NCBI RefSeq assembly: GCF_022811605.1
Contig: NZ_CP094533.1
Coordinates: forward strand, 1,550,001-1,614,000
DNA from: Agromyces soli
Lineage (GTDB): Bacteria; Actinomycetota; Actinomycetes; Actinomycetales; Microbacteriaceae
Reading direction: 5' to 3'
DNA: 64,000 nucleotides
Numbering within the stretch: the first letter of the stretch is position 1; each line of letters starts with the position of its first letter. The position numbers were made by a program, and so were the translations under genes. Below the pieces are notes generated by a model. That model ran no database searches. It was not told where the DNA came from and saw only the letters and a list, made by a program, of their open reading frames with translations. Below, piece after piece: positions 39,449 to 49,050 of this stretch.

Positions 39449-39470
39449 CCCGACCGAACAATCGGTCAGG
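39449..39470. promoter_or_regulatory. PaaR-type operator upstream of the MHS transporter
   Basis: CCCGACCGAACAATCGGTCAGG matches the actinobacterial PaaR consensus (half-sites ACTNACCG and CGGTNAGT around a six-base centre) in most informative positions; ACCGA and TCGGT are exact inverted copies. It lies 80 bases before the transporter ATG. Two similar boxes precede the thiolase and paaA operons. Confidence 0.7.
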
Positions 39471-39549
39471 AAATGTCCCATGATCCTGCCAGGGGTCCCT
39501 GCCCGGCATCCCCCGTGCCGGCCCCGCCCGAACGAACAACGGAGTTCGC

Positions 39550-40869
39550 ATGTCGACAGCTGTCACCGATCCCGCTCGCGCCGAGCGGATGTCCCCCGAG
39601 GAGCGGAAGGTGCTCGCGGGCACCCTCGTCGGCACCTCGATCGAGTGGTACGACTTCTTCATCTACGCCCAGGCGGCCGGCCTCGTGCTCGCGCCCCTCT
39701 TCCTCGCCCCGGTCGCCGAGTCGAACCCGGGCCTCGCCCAGGTCCTGTCCTTCGCGACGATCGGCATCTCCTTCCTCTTCCGCCCGCTCGGCGCGATCGT
39801 CGCCGGCTACCTCGGCGACAAGCTCGGCCGCAAGAAGATGCTCGTCTTCACGCTCATCATGATGGGCCTGTCGACCGCGCTCATCGGCGTGCTGCCGACG
39901 TACGCGGCGATCGGCATCGCCGCGCCGATGCTGCTCATCCTGCTGCGCATCCTGCAGGGCTTCTCGGCCGGCGGCGAGTGGGGCGGCGCGGCCCTGATGG
40001 CCGTCGAGCACGCCCCGAACGGCAAGCGCGGCTTCTTCGGCGCGTTCCCGCAGATCGGCGTGCCCGTCGGCATGATCCTCGCGACGTTCACGCTCTGGCT
40101 GCTGACGAGCTCGATGTCGCCGGAGGCGTTCCTCGAGTGGGGCTGGCGCATCCCCTTCCTGCTCTCGATCGTGCTCATCGTCGTCGGCTACGTCATCCGC
40201 CGCGCCGTCGAGGAGAGCCCCGTCTTCGAGGAGCTGCTGCGCCGCCGCAAGGAGTCCTCGGCCCCGCTCGGCCAGCTCTTCCGCCGCAACACCAAGCAGG
40301 TGCTGCTCACGGCGGTCATCTTCATCGCGAACAACGCCGCGGGGTACCTCCTCATCGCGTACTTCGCGACCTACGCCGTCGCGGCGCTCGGCATGGACCG
40401 TCCCACCGTGCTGCTCGCCACGACGCTCGCCTCGTTCGGCTGGCTGATCTTCACCCTCTGGGGCGGTCGCCTGTCCGATCGGCTCGGCCGGGTGCGCACC
40501 TTCCAGATCGGCTACGTGTTCCTCGCGCTGTGGGCGGTGCCGATGTGGTTCCTGATCGACACCGGCAACATCGTCTGGTACTTCGTCGCGCTGTTCGTGA
40601 TGACGTTCGGGCTCGGGCTGTCCTACGGCCCGCAGGCGGCGCTCTACGCCGAGATGTTCCCGGCGAACGTGCGGTACTCGGGCGTCTCGATCGGCTACGC
40701 GCTCGGGGCCATCCTGGGCGGCGCCTTCGCGCCGATGATCGCCGAGGCGCTCATGAACACCTTCCACGCCTCGTGGACGATCGGCCTCTACATCGCGATC
40801 GCGGCGGTCATCTCGCTCATCGGCGTCTCGCTCGTGAAGGAGACGAAGGGCGTCGACCTGCTCGACTGA
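39550..40869 (+). CDS. MHS-family MFS transporter, probable phenylacetate uptake
   Basis: 439 residues, twelve membrane helices, GGAG before the ATG. TSIEWYDFFIYAQAAGL in helix 1, RPLGAIVAGYLGDKLGRKKML (motif A, split across the loop) and RILQGFSAGGEWGGA in helix 4 mark the metabolite:H+ symporter family (ProP, KgtP, ShiA). Members import organic acids. A PaaR-type box upstream and the adjoining paa genes suggest that phenylacetate or a related aromatic acid is the substrate; this is inference from context. Confidence 0.87.
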   Translation: MSTAVTDPARAERMSPEERKVLAGTLVGTSIEWYDFFIYAQAAGLVLAPLFLAPVAESNPGLAQVLSFATIGISFLFRPLGAIVAGYLGDKLGRKKMLVFTLIMMGLSTALIGVLPTYAAIGIAAPMLLILLRILQGFSAGGEWGGAALMAVEHAPNGKRGFFGAFPQIGVPVGMILATFTLWLLTSSMSPEAFLEWGWRIPFLLSIVLIVVGYVIRRAVEESPVFEELLRRRKESSAPLGQLFRRNTKQVLLTAVIFIANNAAGYLLIAYFATYAVAALGMDRPTVLLATTLASFGWLIFTLWGGRLSDRLGRVRTFQIGYVFLALWAVPMWFLIDTGNIVWYFVALFVMTFGLGLSYGPQAALYAEMFPANVRYSGVSIGYALGAILGGAFAPMIAEALMNTFHASWTIGLYIAIAAVISLIGVSLVKETKGVDLLD

Positions 40870-40890
40870 TCGTCTCCCGCCGCCCTGGTG

Positions 40891-40928
40891 CCGACTTGCC
40901 CGACTTTCATGAAAGTCGGGCAAGTCGG
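40891..40928. repeat. 38-bp perfect palindrome
   Basis: From 40891 to 40928 the sequence is its own reverse complement, with the centre TTTCATGAAA and flanks CCGACTTGCCCGAC. It starts 22 bases after the transporter stop. The same element, slightly extended and with one mismatch, is found inside paaD at 54215-54263. It may act as a terminator here, but there is no T tract. Confidence 0.85.
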
Positions 40929-40972
40929 TTTCGAGGGTGGGCGTGCGGGGCGGGGCTGGGCATGCCATAATT

Positions 40973-40994
40973 ACTTTCCGAACGCTCGGTCAGG
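40973..40994. promoter_or_regulatory. PaaR-type operator upstream of the thiolase operon
   Basis: ACTTTCCGAACGCTCGGTCAGG matches the PaaR pattern ACTNACCG-6-CGGTNAGT with two changes in conserved positions. It lies about 50 bases before the thiolase ATG in a locally AT-rich stretch. CCGAAC and TCGGTCAGGAA are shared with the box at 39449. Confidence 0.72.
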
Positions 40995-41044
40995 AATTCG
41001 AACGGGCGCACCGCCGTCGCAGACAACGCAGTCAGGAGACCCGC

Positions 41045-42237
<1,193 letters not shown>

Positions 42238-42241
<4 letters not shown>

Positions 42242-42987
42242 GTGCCGCCGGCGGCCGCGTGCTCCGCATCGAGCGCCTCGACGACCGGGTCGTCGCCACC
42301 CTCGACCGCCCCGAGAAGCGCAACGCGATCGACCAGGCCATGATCGACGAGCTGCACGAGCTCTGCGCCGAGCTCGAGGCCGAGCCGCGCATCCTGATCC
42401 TGACGGGCGCGGGCGGCGTGTTCGCCTCGGGCGCCGACATCGCCGAGCTGCGCGAGCGCCGGGCCGACGACGCACGGAAGGGCATCAACGCGCACGCCTT
42501 CGTCCGCGTCGCCGAGCTGCCGATGCCCGTCATCGCCGCGCTCGACGGCTACGCGCTCGGCGGCGGGGCCGAGCTGGCCTACGCCGCCGACCTGCGGCTC
42601 GGCACCCCGGCGCTGAAGATCGGCAACCCGGAGACGGGGCTCGGCATCCTCGCCGCGGCCGGTGCGAGCTGGCGGCTGCGCGAGATCGTCGGCGACGCGC
42701 GCGCCATGGAGCTGCTGCTCACCGGCCGCGCCGTCGGCGCCGAGGAAGCCCTCGCGATGGGCCTGGTCTCGGCGGTGCATCCGCCCGAGGAGCTGCTGCC
42801 CGCCGCTCACGCGCTCGCCGACCGGATCGCCCGCAACGACCGCGCGGCGACGATGGCGACGAAGCGCGTGTTCCGTGCGCCGCGCGCGGCGCACCCCGCC
42901 GTCGACCTCGAGGAGCAGGCGGCGCTGTTCGAGAGCCCGGAGAAGTTCCGGCGGATGACCGAGTTCCTGGAACGGCGGAACGGATGA
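42238..42987 (+). CDS. paaF: enoyl-CoA hydratase, PaaF type
   Basis: 249 residues, crotonase fold. Both catalytic Glu positions of hydratases are present: GGGAELAYA and NPETGLGI. The oxyanion-hole segments FASGADI and YALGGGAE are normal. In the pathway PaaF hydrates 2,3-dehydroadipyl-CoA to 3-hydroxyadipyl-CoA. ATGA overlap with the thiolase gene and with the dehydrogenase gene following. Confidence 0.87.
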
Positions 42988-43892
42988 GCGGGGCGGAACG
43001 GATGCCGGAGGCGGCACACGTACGGGAAGGCGGCGTCGGCGGCGCCCCCGCCGCGGTCGGGGTGCTCGGCGGCGGCCGGATGGGCGCGGGCATCGCGCAC
43101 GCCTTCCTGCTCGCCGGATCCCGGGTCACGGTCGTCGAGCGCGACACCGACGCGGCGGAGGCCGCCGCGCGGCGGGTGCGCGACGCCGTCGCCGTCTCGA
43201 TCGAGCGCGGCACGGCCGACGAGGCCGCCGGCGCCTACAACGCGCGTTTCGCGACGAGCACCGAGGTGGGCGACTTCGCCGCGTGCGGGCTCGTCGTCGA
43301 GGCGGTCCCCGAGGAGCTGTCGCTGAAAGCCGACGCCCTCACCCGCGTCGAGGCCGTGCTCGCGCCCGACGCCGCCCTCGCGACGAACACCTCCTCGATC
43401 TCCGTCGACGAGCTGGCGGCGCTCCTCGACCGGCCGCAGCGCTTCCTCGGCATGCATTTCTTCAACCCGGTGCCGGCATCGGCGCTCGTCGAGCTCGTGC
43501 GCGGCGACGCCACCGACGCGACGCTCGTCGTCGAGGCGCAGTCGTGGGTGCAGGCGCTCGGCAAGACGCCGATCGTCGTGGCCGACGCCCCCGGCTTCGC
43601 GTCCTCGCGGCTCGGCGTCGCGCTGGGGCTGGAGGCGATCCGCATGCTCGAAGCCGGCGTCGCCTCCGCCGAGGACATCGACCGGGCGATGACGCTCGGC
43701 TACAAGCATCCCGTCGGGCCGCTCCGGCTCACCGATCTCGTCGGGCTGGACGTGCGGCTCGGCATCGCCGAGTACCTCGCGAGCACGCTCGGCGAGCGCT
43801 TCGAACCGCCGGCGCTGCTGCGGCGGATGGTCGCCGAGGGCCGCCTCGGCCGCAAGAGCGGTGAGGGCTTCTACCTGTGGGACGCGCCGTGA
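42984..43892 (+). CDS. paaH: 3-hydroxyacyl-CoA dehydrogenase, PaaH type
   Basis: 302 residues, single-domain-pair enzyme. NAD-binding VGVLGGGRMGAGIAHAFLLAG, the TNTSSISVDELA loop, catalytic His in GMHFFNPVP and Glu in the VVEAVPEEL strand are present, followed by the C-terminal domain motif HPVGPLRLTDLVGLDV. It oxidises 3-hydroxyadipyl-CoA to 3-oxoadipyl-CoA. ATGA overlap with paaF. Some extra residues (1-22) precede the Rossmann fold; the second ATG at 43002 could be used. Confidence 0.88.
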   Translation: MSGAERMPEAAHVREGGVGGAPAAVGVLGGGRMGAGIAHAFLLAGSRVTVVERDTDAAEAAARRVRDAVAVSIERGTADEAAGAYNARFATSTEVGDFAACGLVVEAVPEELSLKADALTRVEAVLAPDAALATNTSSISVDELAALLDRPQRFLGMHFFNPVPASALVELVRGDATDATLVVEAQSWVQALGKTPIVVADAPGFASSRLGVALGLEAIRMLEAGVASAEDIDRAMTLGYKHPVGPLRLTDLVGLDVRLGIAEYLASTLGERFEPPALLRRMVAEGRLGRKSGEGFYLWDAP

Positions 43893-43918
43893 GCGCGCAG
43901 ACGAGCGAGAGGAACACG

Positions 43919-46015
43919 ATGAGCGAGACCCTGACGGACGCGGCGCTGCCGAGCTACGTGCGCGATGCCTGGTGGAGCCCGGATGCCTCGGCCGCGACGA
44001 GCGAGGTGCGCGACGCCGCGACCGGCGAGCTCGTGGCCCGCGTCTCGACCGAGGGGCTCGACCTCGCCGGCGCGCTCGAGCACGCCCGCACGGTGGGGCA
44101 GGCAGGCCTCGGCGAGCTCACCTTCCACCAGCGCGCGGTGCTGCTGAAGCGCATGGCGCTCGCCCTCACCGAGCGCAAGGCGGAGCTGTACGAGCTCTCG
44201 AGCCGCACCGGCGCCACGAAGCAGGATTCCTGGGTCGACATCGACGGCGGCATCGGGGTGCTCTTCACCTACTCGAGCAAAGGTCGGCGCGAGATGCCGA
44301 ACGCGAAGGTCTACGTCGACGGCGCGGTCGAGCAGCTCTCGAAGGACGGCACATTCCTCGGGCGGCATGTGTACACGCGACTGCCCGGCGTGGCCGTGCA
44401 GATCAACGCCTTCAACTTCCCGGTGTGGGGCTCCCTCGAGAAGTTCGCGCCCGCGTTCCTCGCCGGGGTGCCGACGCTCGTGAAGCCCGCGACGCCGAGC
44501 GGCTACCTCGCCGTCGCGATGGTGCGCATCCTCGTGGAGTCGGGTCTGCTGCCCGCGGGCTCGCTGCAGCTCGTCGCCGGGAGCGTACCGGGACTCTTCG
44601 ACGAGCTGCGGCTCGGCGACCTCGTCGCGTTCACCGGCTCCGCCTCGACGGCGGAGCGGCTGCGCGCGCACGACTCTGTGCAGACGGGTGGGGTGCGCTT
44701 CACGAGCGAGACCGACTCGATCAACGCCTCGGTGCTCGGCACCGACGCGACCGCGGGCACGCCCGAGTTCGACGCCTACGTGAAGCAGCTCGTCGTCGAG
44801 CTGACGACGAAGGCGGGGCAGAAGTGCACCGCCATCCGCCGGGCGATCGTGCCCGAGGCATCCGTCGACGACGTCATCGCCGCGGTGCGGGCCCGCATCG
44901 CGGAGCGCGTCGTCGTCGGAGATCCGCGCGCCGAGGGGGTCACGATGGGCCCGCTCGCCTCGACCGAGCAGCGCGAAGAAGTGCTGCGGCAGCTCGCGAA
45001 GCTCGAGGCCGCCGGCGGCGAGCGCGTCATCGGCGAACCGGGGGAGCCCGAGGTGCTGCGCGCCGACGGCACGCGCGGCACGCTGCCGGACGGCGCCTTC
45101 GTCGTGCCCACGGTGCTGCGCTTCGCGGATGCCGACACGCCCGCCCTGCACGAGGTCGAGGCCTTCGGGCCGGTGTCCTCGATCTTCGGCTACCGCTCGC
45201 TCGCCGAGGCGGCCGAGCTCGTCGCGCGCGGCGGCGGCTCGCTCGTGACGAGTGTCGCGACGCACGACCCGGAGGTCGCGGTCGCGCTCGCCGGCACGGT
45301 CGCGGCGTACAACGGCCGGCTGCTGTTCCTCGATCGCGACGACGCCCGCACCTCGACGGGGCACGGTTCGCCGCTGCCGAACCTCGTGCACGGCGGCCCG
45401 GGTCGGGCCGGCGGCGGCGAGGAGCTCGGCGGCATCCGGGCCGTGCTGCACCACATGCAGCGCACCGCGGTGCAGGGCTCGCCCGAGATGCTGACCGCGC
45501 TGACGGGCGTGTGGCACGCCGGGGCATCCGCCCGGGCCTACGAGGAGAGCGGCGAGCGGCACCCGTTCCGCAAGTCGCTCGCGGAGCTGCGCATCGGCGA
45601 TCAGGTGCAGAGCCCGGCGCGCACGGTCACCCTCGACGACATCGAGACGTTCGCAGCGTTCACGGGCGACACCTTCTACGCCCACATGGACGAGACCTCG
45701 GCAGCGGCGAACCCGTTCTTCCCGGGGCGCGTCGCGCACGGCTACCTGCTCGTGTCGTGGGCGGCCGGGTTGTTCGTCGACCCCGAGCCGGGGCCGGTGC
45801 TCGCGAACTCGGGGCTCGAGAACCTGCGTTTCGTGACGCCGGTGTCGCCGGGCGACGAGATCCGCGTCGAGCTCACGGCGAAGCAGATCACGCCGCGCGA
45901 GACCGACGAGTACGGCGAGGTGCGCTGGGACGCGGTGCTGCGCAACCAGCGCGACGAGCTCGTCGCGAGCTACGACGTGCTGACCCTCGTCGCGAAGGAG
46001 CCGGCGGCGGCGTAG
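43919..46015 (+). CDS. paaZ: bifunctional oxepin-CoA hydrolase/3-oxo-5,6-dehydrosuberyl-CoA semialdehyde dehydrogenase
   Basis: 698 residues, close to the usual 680-690. The first 530 residues are an aldehyde dehydrogenase with NAFNFPVWGSLEK, GSASTAERLR and the nucleophile Cys303 in KAGQKCTAIR. The last 140 are a MaoC hot-dog domain (TFAAFTGDTFYAHMD, FFPGRVAHGYLL) that opens the oxepin ring. ATG 43919 has GAGAGGA upstream; GTG 43889, overlapping the paaH stop as GTGA, would add ten residues. Fourth gene of the operon, and the step that links ring opening to beta-oxidation. Confidence 0.95.
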   Translation: MSETLTDAALPSYVRDAWWSPDASAATSEVRDAATGELVARVSTEGLDLAGALEHARTVGQAGLGELTFHQRAVLLKRMALALTERKAELYELSSRTGATKQDSWVDIDGGIGVLFTYSSKGRREMPNAKVYVDGAVEQLSKDGTFLGRHVYTRLPGVAVQINAFNFPVWGSLEKFAPAFLAGVPTLVKPATPSGYLAVAMVRILVESGLLPAGSLQLVAGSVPGLFDELRLGDLVAFTGSASTAERLRAHDSVQTGGVRFTSETDSINASVLGTDATAGTPEFDAYVKQLVVELTTKAGQKCTAIRRAIVPEASVDDVIAAVRARIAERVVVGDPRAEGVTMGPLASTEQREEVLRQLAKLEAAGGERVIGEPGEPEVLRADGTRGTLPDGAFVVPTVLRFADADTPALHEVEAFGPVSSIFGYRSLAEAAELVARGGGSLVTSVATHDPEVAVALAGTVAAYNGRLLFLDRDDARTSTGHGSPLPNLVHGGPGRAGGGEELGGIRAVLHHMQRTAVQGSPEMLTALTGVWHAGASARAYEESGERHPFRKSLAELRIGDQVQSPARTVTLDDIETFAAFTGDTFYAHMDETSAAANPFFPGRVAHGYLLVSWAAGLFVDPEPGPVLANSGLENLRFVTPVSPGDEIRVELTAKQITPRETDEYGEVRWDAVLRNQRDELVASYDVLTLVAKEPAAA

Positions 46016-46037
46016 ACGCGCAGGGCCGCGGGCGCCG

Positions 46038-46562
46038 TCAGTGGGCGGCGTGGCGCTCGCGATGCCGGCGGACGGCGGCGCGGTTCGCGCAGCGCACCGA
46101 GCAGTAGCGCTGACGGCCGTTGCGGGTGACGTCGACGACGACGTTCGTGCAGGGAGATGCCTCGCAGCGCCCGAGCCGGTTCATCCCGCGGGTGGTGAGG
46201 TGCAGCGCGGTGCCGACCGCGATGACCGCGGCGAGTACCTCGGGCAGGGTCTGCAAGTCGTCGCGGTAGTGCAGGTGCCAGCCTTCGCCGTCGTGGTCGG
46301 TGAGGCGCGGGTAGGCGGCGACGGCCGCCATCCGGGCGTTCAGGATGGCGGCGCGCTCGGGATCGCTCGGGGCGTCCACGACCTCGAGCCAGTCGTCGAT
46401 GACGCGGCGGGTGCCCGCGTGGTCATCGACGTGCACCGGGAAGGTCATCGTCATGCCGAACTCGCGCGTGCGCGCTTCGATGCCTGCCCGGTCGTCGGGC
46501 CAGTCGTCGGCGAGCGAAGCGGCGAGCAGCACCGCGTACTCGCCGTAAGGGTTGAGATGCAT
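46038..46562 (-). CDS. CGNR zinc-finger protein (ABATE domain)
   Basis: 174 residues. The C terminus is the CGNR zinc finger: GRCEASPCTNVVVDVTRNGRQ, then RYCSVRCANRAAVRRHRER, four Cys with the R-x-CS-x-xCANR signature. The N-terminal part fits the ABATE domain usually joined to it (VLLAASLADDW, ARMAAVAAYPRL). Such proteins are presumed stress-related transcription regulators. It stands between the two paa blocks and is convergent with paaZ. Confidence 0.88.
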   Translation of the reverse strand: MHLNPYGEYAVLLAASLADDWPDDRAGIEARTREFGMTMTFPVHVDDHAGTRRVIDDWLEVVDAPSDPERAAILNARMAAVAAYPRLTDHDGEGWHLHYRDDLQTLPEVLAAVIAVGTALHLTTRGMNRLGRCEASPCTNVVVDVTRNGRQRYCSVRCANRAAVRRHRERHAAH

Positions 46563-46587
46563 AACGGCATTACATCATCGTTGAGTC

Positions 46588-46785
46588 ATGACCGGAAGCC
46601 CCGCCACTCGAACGCCCCCCGCGGCGGCGGCCGTGCACGAGCACGGCTGGCTCGTCGAGTCCGCGCACCGCACCTCCGAGGGGATCGTGCAGTACGTGCG
46701 CTGCGCCGACTGCGGCGTGCGCCGGGTGGATGTCGCGGCGGTCCCGGCCGTCGTGCCCGGGGCGGTGAGCCGCGAGCTCGGTTGA
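46588..46785 (+). CDS. small hypothetical protein with one CxxC knuckle
   Basis: 65 residues divergent from the CGNR gene, 25 bases away. It contains HEHGWLVESAHRTSEGIVQYVRC in pieces followed by ADCGVRRVD, so a single zinc knuckle with CADC and nearby His residues is possible. No family recognised. The short intergenic space means the two genes share a promoter region. Confidence 0.6.
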   Translation: MTGSPATRTPPAAAAVHEHGWLVESAHRTSEGIVQYVRCADCGVRRVDVAAVPAVVPGAVSRELG

Positions 46786-46789
46786 CGGG

Positions 46790-46838
46790 CGCTTCGACAG
46801 GCTCAGCGAACCACCGGTTCGCTGAGCCGGTCGAAGCG
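46790..46838. repeat. interspersed palindromic repeat, full copy
   Basis: CGCTTCGACAGGCTCAGCG-AACC (46790-46812) and GGTTCGCTGAGCC-GGTCGAAGCG (46816-46838) form a 23-base-arm hairpin with one mismatch and a three-base loop. This is the same repeat seen at 18121 and 32767. It sits between convergent genes, a common place for such elements. Confidence 0.8.
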
Positions 46839-46846
46839 CGTCCGCC

Positions 46847-47335
46847 TCACCCGGCCGGGATGTTCATGACCGGGCAGTCCGCCTGGGCGCGTTCGAGGTC
46901 GTCGACGAACTCCCACGGAATCCAGGGCGCGGTGTCGTAGGTGTCGCGGAACCGCTCCTCGCTCGGCCGCTCCGGGGCATCCCAGCCATGTGCGCGCAGG
47001 CACGATTCGATCTCCCGGTACCAGCGGTAGGCGGTCTCGAACTCCTCGTCGGTGAGGCCGGCGTCGGGGTCGACTCCCGCCTCCTCCAGGCAGGCGAGGT
47101 TGTCCGCCTCGAACGCTGCTTCCTGCTCGGGCGGATAGTTGGCGAGCATGGCGCCCTGCGCATCGAGGCTCACGTCCCATCCGCGATCCGCGAGGCATGC
47201 CGTGCGGGCCTCAGCGACCTCCATCCCGCTGAACAGCGAACCCGGATCGACCGATGGGGACTCGTTCGTACTGCATCCCGTCAGCACGACCGCGAGGAGC
47301 GCGGCGGCCGCGACCGCCGCGGTGCGGACGCTCAC
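46847..47335 (-). CDS. putative lipoprotein, unknown function
   Basis: 162 residues from GTG 47335, which overlaps the preceding stop as GTGA. Signal segment AAVAAAALLAVVLTGC with a clear lipobox. The mature protein is acidic, with repeated Cys in EARTACLADRGWD, NLACLEEAGVD, IESCLRAHGWD and AQADCPVMN: a spaced Cys/Trp pattern suggesting two disulfides and an internal helical repeat. No named family recognised. It is coupled to the secreted protein gene at 47332. Confidence 0.75.
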   Translation of the reverse strand: MSVRTAAVAAAALLAVVLTGCSTNESPSVDPGSLFSGMEVAEARTACLADRGWDVSLDAQGAMLANYPPEQEAAFEADNLACLEEAGVDPDAGLTDEEFETAYRWYREIESCLRAHGWDAPERPSEERFRDTYDTAPWIPWEFVDDLERAQADCPVMNIPAG

Positions 47336-47754
47336 GCCTGGCAATACCGAGCGGCCTTGGTCACATTGCCGCTGGCAGTGAGGCCGTAGGCGTAGAAGTT
47401 CCCCGCGCCGGACGTGATCCACTTGTACCCCCACGGAGCGTAGGTGGACGACTTGCCGAGGTAGACGGTTCCGATGGTGCCGAGATTGTCCTTCCGGTTG
47501 AGCTGGAATTTCACGTCTCCTCGAGCGGTGGCGCTCGTGCCGACCCAGATGGCGGGCCAGGAGCGGCATTCGATCACGCCGGTGACCGACTTCATGCCGA
47601 CGGCGTGAGCGGGGGCGGGTGCGACTGCGGTGAGCAGGAGTGCGGCTGCCGCAGACGCGGCCGCGGCCCCGAGTCGAGCGCGCCGCAGGGGGGTGCCTCG
47701 CCGCTTCGACGTCAGGCGGGTGTCGGTCGCGGTGGCCTGATTCTGATGCTCCAT
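47332..47754 (-). CDS. small secreted protein, unknown function
   Basis: 140 residues. After a basic start a signal peptide (AAAASAAAALLLTAVAPAPAHA) is followed by a mature part of about 85 residues rich in Gly, Ser, Tyr and Lys with only two Cys (ECRSW and ARYCQA at the very end), so one disulfide may close the fold. The mature part looks like a beta-rich small protein; size and secretion resemble bacteriocin-like peptides but no such family motif is present. The upstream 130 bases are distinctly AT-richer than the surroundings. Confidence 0.7.
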   Translation of the reverse strand: MEHQNQATATDTRLTSKRRGTPLRRARLGAAAASAAAALLLTAVAPAPAHAVGMKSVTGVIECRSWPAIWVGTSATARGDVKFQLNRKDNLGTIGTVYLGKSSTYAPWGYKWITSGAGNFYAYGLTASGNVTKAARYCQA

Positions 47755-47975
47755 GGTTCTCCTCGATTGGTTGGAATCGTGAAACCATGTCTAACGGACT
47801 GGCGGTCAAAAAACTAGAGGCTGAAACACTCCAAATGGCGCTCGCAAAAAGTTCAGTCGAACTGGCGTCATGATCCGTCCGGTCCGCCATCTCTCAAGTG
47901 GCGGCATTGACGGCCGCCCGTCCTGACCCGACAGGACGCCCGGTCCGCGCCCGAACGCGAACCGGCGCTCGCATT

Positions 47976-48006
47976 GCGCGCGGACGTGCCCGGCACGTCC
48001 GCGCGC
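47976..48006. repeat. 31-bp GC-rich palindrome
   Basis: GCGCGCGGACGTGCC (47976-47990) and its exact inverse (47992-48006) meet around one base. It lies in the 400-base gap between the divergent secreted-protein and DUF2871 genes. A second small hairpin, CGTCCTG/CAGGACG, is at 47919-47938. Otherwise nothing gene-like was seen in that gap. Confidence 0.7.
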
Positions 48007-48157
48007 AGGCCCCGCTGCGTCGCAGGCGGCCGCGCCACGAGGGCGCACGCCGAACGTTCGATGGATGCGGCGACGCGCTCGCGGGACCAGACTCGTCGTG
48101 ATCGTGCGCATCCGGGTCCCGCGAACGGGACCGCGCCGCGAACCGGAAGGACGCCCC

Positions 48158-48616
48158 ATGAACCGCCTGTTCACCGCCGTCGTCGTCTACCTCGTGCTCG
48201 GGCTCGGCTCCGGGCTGTTCTACCGCGAGTTCACGAAGGCGAACGACTTCCTCGAGGGCGGCGCGACGCAGCTCTCGGTGGTGCACACGCACCTGTTGAC
48301 GCTCGGCTTCCTCGCGATGCTCATCGTGCTCGCCCTCGAGAAGTCCTTCGTACTGAGCGCCTCGCCGCTGTTCGGCTGGTTCTTCTGGGTCTACAACGCC
48401 GGGGTGCTGCTGACGAGCGCCATGATGGTCTGGCACGGCTCGCTGACCGTGCTCGGCCAGGAGTCGAACGCCGCGATCGCCGGCGTCGCCGGGCTCGGCC
48501 ACATCGTCGTGACGGCCGGGCTGGTGCTGCTCATGATGGCGCTCCGGAAGGGGATCGTCGCGGCGAAGGCCGCCGCCTCGGATGGCGCGGATGCCTCGCG
48601 CGCGGCATCCGTCTGA
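48158..48616 (+). CDS. DUF2871 membrane protein
   Basis: 152 residues with four helices; ATG 48158 has GGAAGGA upstream, although the frame is open earlier. The pattern GLGSGLFYREFTKANDF, VVHTHLLTLGFLAMLIVLAL, and GWFFWVYNAGVLLTSAMM is diagnostic of DUF2871. The conserved His and Tyr in helices hint at a haem or metal site as in other cytochrome-like families, but function is unknown. Confidence 0.87.
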   Translation: MNRLFTAVVVYLVLGLGSGLFYREFTKANDFLEGGATQLSVVHTHLLTLGFLAMLIVLALEKSFVLSASPLFGWFFWVYNAGVLLTSAMMVWHGSLTVLGQESNAAIAGVAGLGHIVVTAGLVLLMMALRKGIVAAKAAASDGADASRAASV

Positions 48617-48736
48617 GGCATCCGCCTGAGGCGGACCCGCGAACCGAGGCGCGCGCCCGTCAGGAATAGGGCGATCCTCCGATGTCGGGCGCCCACCTCA
48701 GCGCCGAGGCTGAATGTCGACGAACAAGGAGTCGAC

Positions 48737-48955
48737 ATGCACATCTCGGAGACGGCGTTCCCGCACCTCGTGGCCGCGGCGGACGAGCGGATGGTCCGTG
48801 AACTCGAAACGCGCCGGGTGGCCGCCGAGCGGCAGGCCGAGGCGCAGGGGGCCGCGCGGGCCGCCGGTGGCGAAGCCGGTGCCCGGCCGCGCCGCGGGTG
48901 GCTGCGGCGCCACTTCGGCCCCGCTGCGCCAGCGGAACTGGCGCGCTCGCACTGA
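48737..48955 (+). CDS. small helical hypothetical protein with repeat-derived C terminus
   Basis: 72 residues; AAGGAG stands eight bases before the ATG. It is mostly one helix (LVAAADERMVRELETRRVAAERQAEAQ) followed by a basic tail. The last 16 or so codons (RRHFGPAAPAELARSH) lie inside the palindromic element at 48907-48963, so the present C terminus was probably set by that element. No family recognised. Confidence 0.6.
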   Translation: MHISETAFPHLVAAADERMVRELETRRVAAERQAEAQGAARAAGGEAGARPRRGWLRRHFGPAAPAELARSH

Positions 48956-48963
48956 AGTGGCGC
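48907..48963. repeat. nested palindromic element, copy 1
   Basis: Outer arms GCGCCACTTC (48907-48916) and GAAGTGGCGC (48954-48963) enclose an inner hairpin GCGCCAG-CGGAA-CTGGCGC (48927-48945). A related element with the same outer arms lies at 49834-49890 on the other side of the paaR gene. Confidence 0.7.
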
Positions 48964-48995
48964 GCGCGGCCCACCCTCCCCGCCGCCCTGCGCAT

Positions 48996-49047
48996 GACGT
49001 CAGTATTTGTGGGTGGCCGCGCGGCGCCACCCACAAATACTGACGTC
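48996..49047. repeat. 22-bp-arm perfect inverted repeat
   Basis: The arms 48996-49017 and 49026-49047 are exact inverse copies (each beginning or ending GACGTC and containing CAGTATTTGTGGG), with an eight-base GC loop. The arms include an AT-rich stretch that is unusual here. It lies between the convergent small protein gene and paaR. Confidence 0.85.
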
Positions 49048-49050
49048 GTG

